Origin: Apophysomyces variabilis
Taxonomy: Eukaryota > Mucoromycota > Mucoromycetes > Mucorales > Mucoraceae
Reading direction: 5' to 3'
DNA length: 64,000 bases
NCBI GenBank assembly: GCA_002749535.1
Contig: MZZL01000393.1
Coordinates: 73,103-137,102, forward strand
The position numbers and the translations under genes were made by a program. The notes beneath the pieces were generated by a model. The model was not told the origin of the DNA and did no database searches. It saw nothing but the letters and a program-made list of their open reading frames with translations. Within the stretch, counting starts at the first letter, position 1, and each line of letters starts with the position of its first letter. Below, piece after piece: positions 62,971 through 64,000 of the stretch.

Positions 62971-63354
62971 AAAAACAAGTGGCATTGTGCATTCTTGTTT
63001 AGGTTGTACTGCAACCTTTTATGTTTTATACTTACGTGATAGTTGACCGTCCAAGTCATCTACTTCATCTTCACTGTCTTCACAAGGAGAGCTGGAAGTA
63101 GGGCCTGGCGATTGACTGAAGAGTGAAGAATCATTGAGCGAATCAAACTGTTCCCACGTAGGGTCTTGTTGTACTGCAGGTGGTACAAATGTCGCACTGG
63201 CAATCGTTGGCGCTGTGCTGGTTGTCATCATGATGGCGGTGTTCACAGGGGAACAGTACATGGGCGAGGATGTGGCTGTTGTTGTAGTTGTTGCTGTGGA
63301 TGTGGAGGGTGGTGGTTGATGATGGCAATTTGTCACGTTGGACAGTTGCTTCAG
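62775..63354 (-). CDS. 3' part of an unknown Ser/Thr-rich protein, broken by the assembly gap
   Basis: Three exons on the minus strand, 63354-63036, 62936-62895 and 62830-62775, join in frame to 138 residues plus stop. The visible start, directly at the N, is LKQLSNVTNCHHQPPPSTST; then come Thr/Ser/Pro-rich sequence (PTIASATFVPPAVQQDPTWE), an acidic patch (PCEDSEDEVDDLDGQLS), SFPMPTKKDHARK and the tail MGQFQVKCEPAIYN. The composition suggests the C-terminal region of a transcription factor, but no domain is visible. The 5' part is missing in this copy because the contig ends at 63354. Confidence 0.6.
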
Positions 63355-63355
63355 N
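63355..63355. other. Assembly gap (single N)
   Basis: The only ambiguous base in the window. The sequence to its right restarts 1030 bases back, so it marks a join of two contigs rather than a real base. Confidence 0.9.
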
Positions 63356-64000
63356 TACCACTCCTGGTAATGTGGGGTCCAAAATGGAAAAAGATCGGTT
63401 GGACAATGAAAGTCATTAGAACTAAAATAATGGCTTCTTTATGTTTTATTTTTATTAGACTCTGAGCGCAGAAGAATATATAGAGACAAAAGGAAGGCTA
63501 TTGCAAGAAATCGGAATGGTATTTCTTTTGTGTGTGATGCGAAGAAGAAAATAAACGGATAATGCAAAAAAAAAGGAAGGGTCTGTTAAGGTGATGAAAA
63601 AAAAAGTTAATTACATACAAAGAATCTGTAAAAAAAAAGGTTTATGGTACAAATAATAACGAAAGGGAAATAGGAAGGAGAGCGAGATAGAGAGAAGGGG
63701 AGGAGGAGGAGGAACAGAGAGAGTTATGGACGAACATAGGCATAAGAACAAACTTGTATAGCATACAGATATAGAAAGAAAAAAAAAGGTAAGTCGCTAG
63801 TCCGTTAATTGTAGATTGCGGGTTCACATTTCACTTGAAACTGCCCCATCGTGGGATGTGCTACAGAAAAAAAAAAGATGGTTAGGTGAAAAGGGTACAC
63901 ATAGAAAATAAAATGAGACACTACCTTTCCTAGCGTGGTCCTTTTTGGTAGGCATCGGGAAGGATTCTAGGCAAAAAGCATGCGCGTTTGTTATCCCGTA
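63356..64000 (+). repeat. Copy 2 of the 645-base duplicated segment
   Basis: Repeats 62326-62970 from the first base after the N to the last base of the window. It contains a second copy of the two last exons of the unknown minus-strand gene (63966-63925 and 63860-63805). The intact gene probably lies on this second contig and continues past 64000. Confidence 0.95.

Overview
This is a fungal nuclear contig, most likely from Mucoromycota (Mucorales or a relative). Genes are interrupted by short GT-AG introns (about 48-150 nt). Coding regions are moderate in GC and are separated by long AT-rich gaps. The gene set is eukaryotic and fungal: POM152-like nucleoporin, CTU2/NCS2, DIM1, YPD1, SQS1-like, SEC2, ECL1-like, DPH1, COX15, PIN1/ESS1 and a fungal ACS-family transporter. 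The assignment to Mucoromycota is inference from gene and intron style, not from a marker gene.

Layout. 1-7.7 kb, minus strand: POM152-like nucleoporin (cut by the window start), CTU2, and an Amadoriase/sarcosine-oxidase-type flavoenzyme ending in a peroxisomal SHL tail. 7.7-11.9 kb: gene-poor. 11.9-17.1 kb: a Ser/Pro-rich unknown protein with a possible Atg8-interacting motif (+), DIM1 (-), and a RelA-type (p)ppGpp synthetase (+). 17.1-22.7 kb: gene-poor, with one decayed coding remnant. 22.7-34.2 kb: YPD1 phosphotransfer protein (+), Asterix-like ER protein (-), a small basic protein (+), SQS1-like R3H/G-patch protein (-), SEC2-like Rab exchange factor (-), and a Ser/Thr-rich GPI-anchored wall protein (+). 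34.2-43 kb: gene-poor apart from an ECL1-like zinc protein. 43.6-53.8 kb: ankyrin/DIL protein (-), DPH1 (-), COX15 (+), an unknown ORF (-) and a major-facilitator transporter (+). 53.8-64 kb: gene-poor, with PIN1, a possible small inverted-repeat transposon, tentative exons, and the 3' part of an unknown gene broken at an assembly gap.

The standout is the RelA-like gene at 15610-17086. Its protein matches the catalytic half of beta-proteobacterial (Burkholderia-type) RelA, with an intact synthetase domain and a degenerate hydrolase domain. It has no TGS/ACT regulatory half. Yet it carries two spliceosomal introns near its 5' end and a eukaryotic-looking promoter, and it sits between fungal genes. 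This suggests an expressed, domesticated transfer, perhaps from a Burkholderia-related endosymbiont, giving a fungus a stringent-response alarmone synthetase.

The right end contains a probable assembly artefact: the 645 bases 62326-62970 recur at 63356-64000, directly after a single N at 63355. The other genes are mostly unrelated housekeeping functions (nuclear pore, tRNA thiolation, rRNA dimethylation, diphthamide, haem A, secretion), and no operon-like cluster is apparent.
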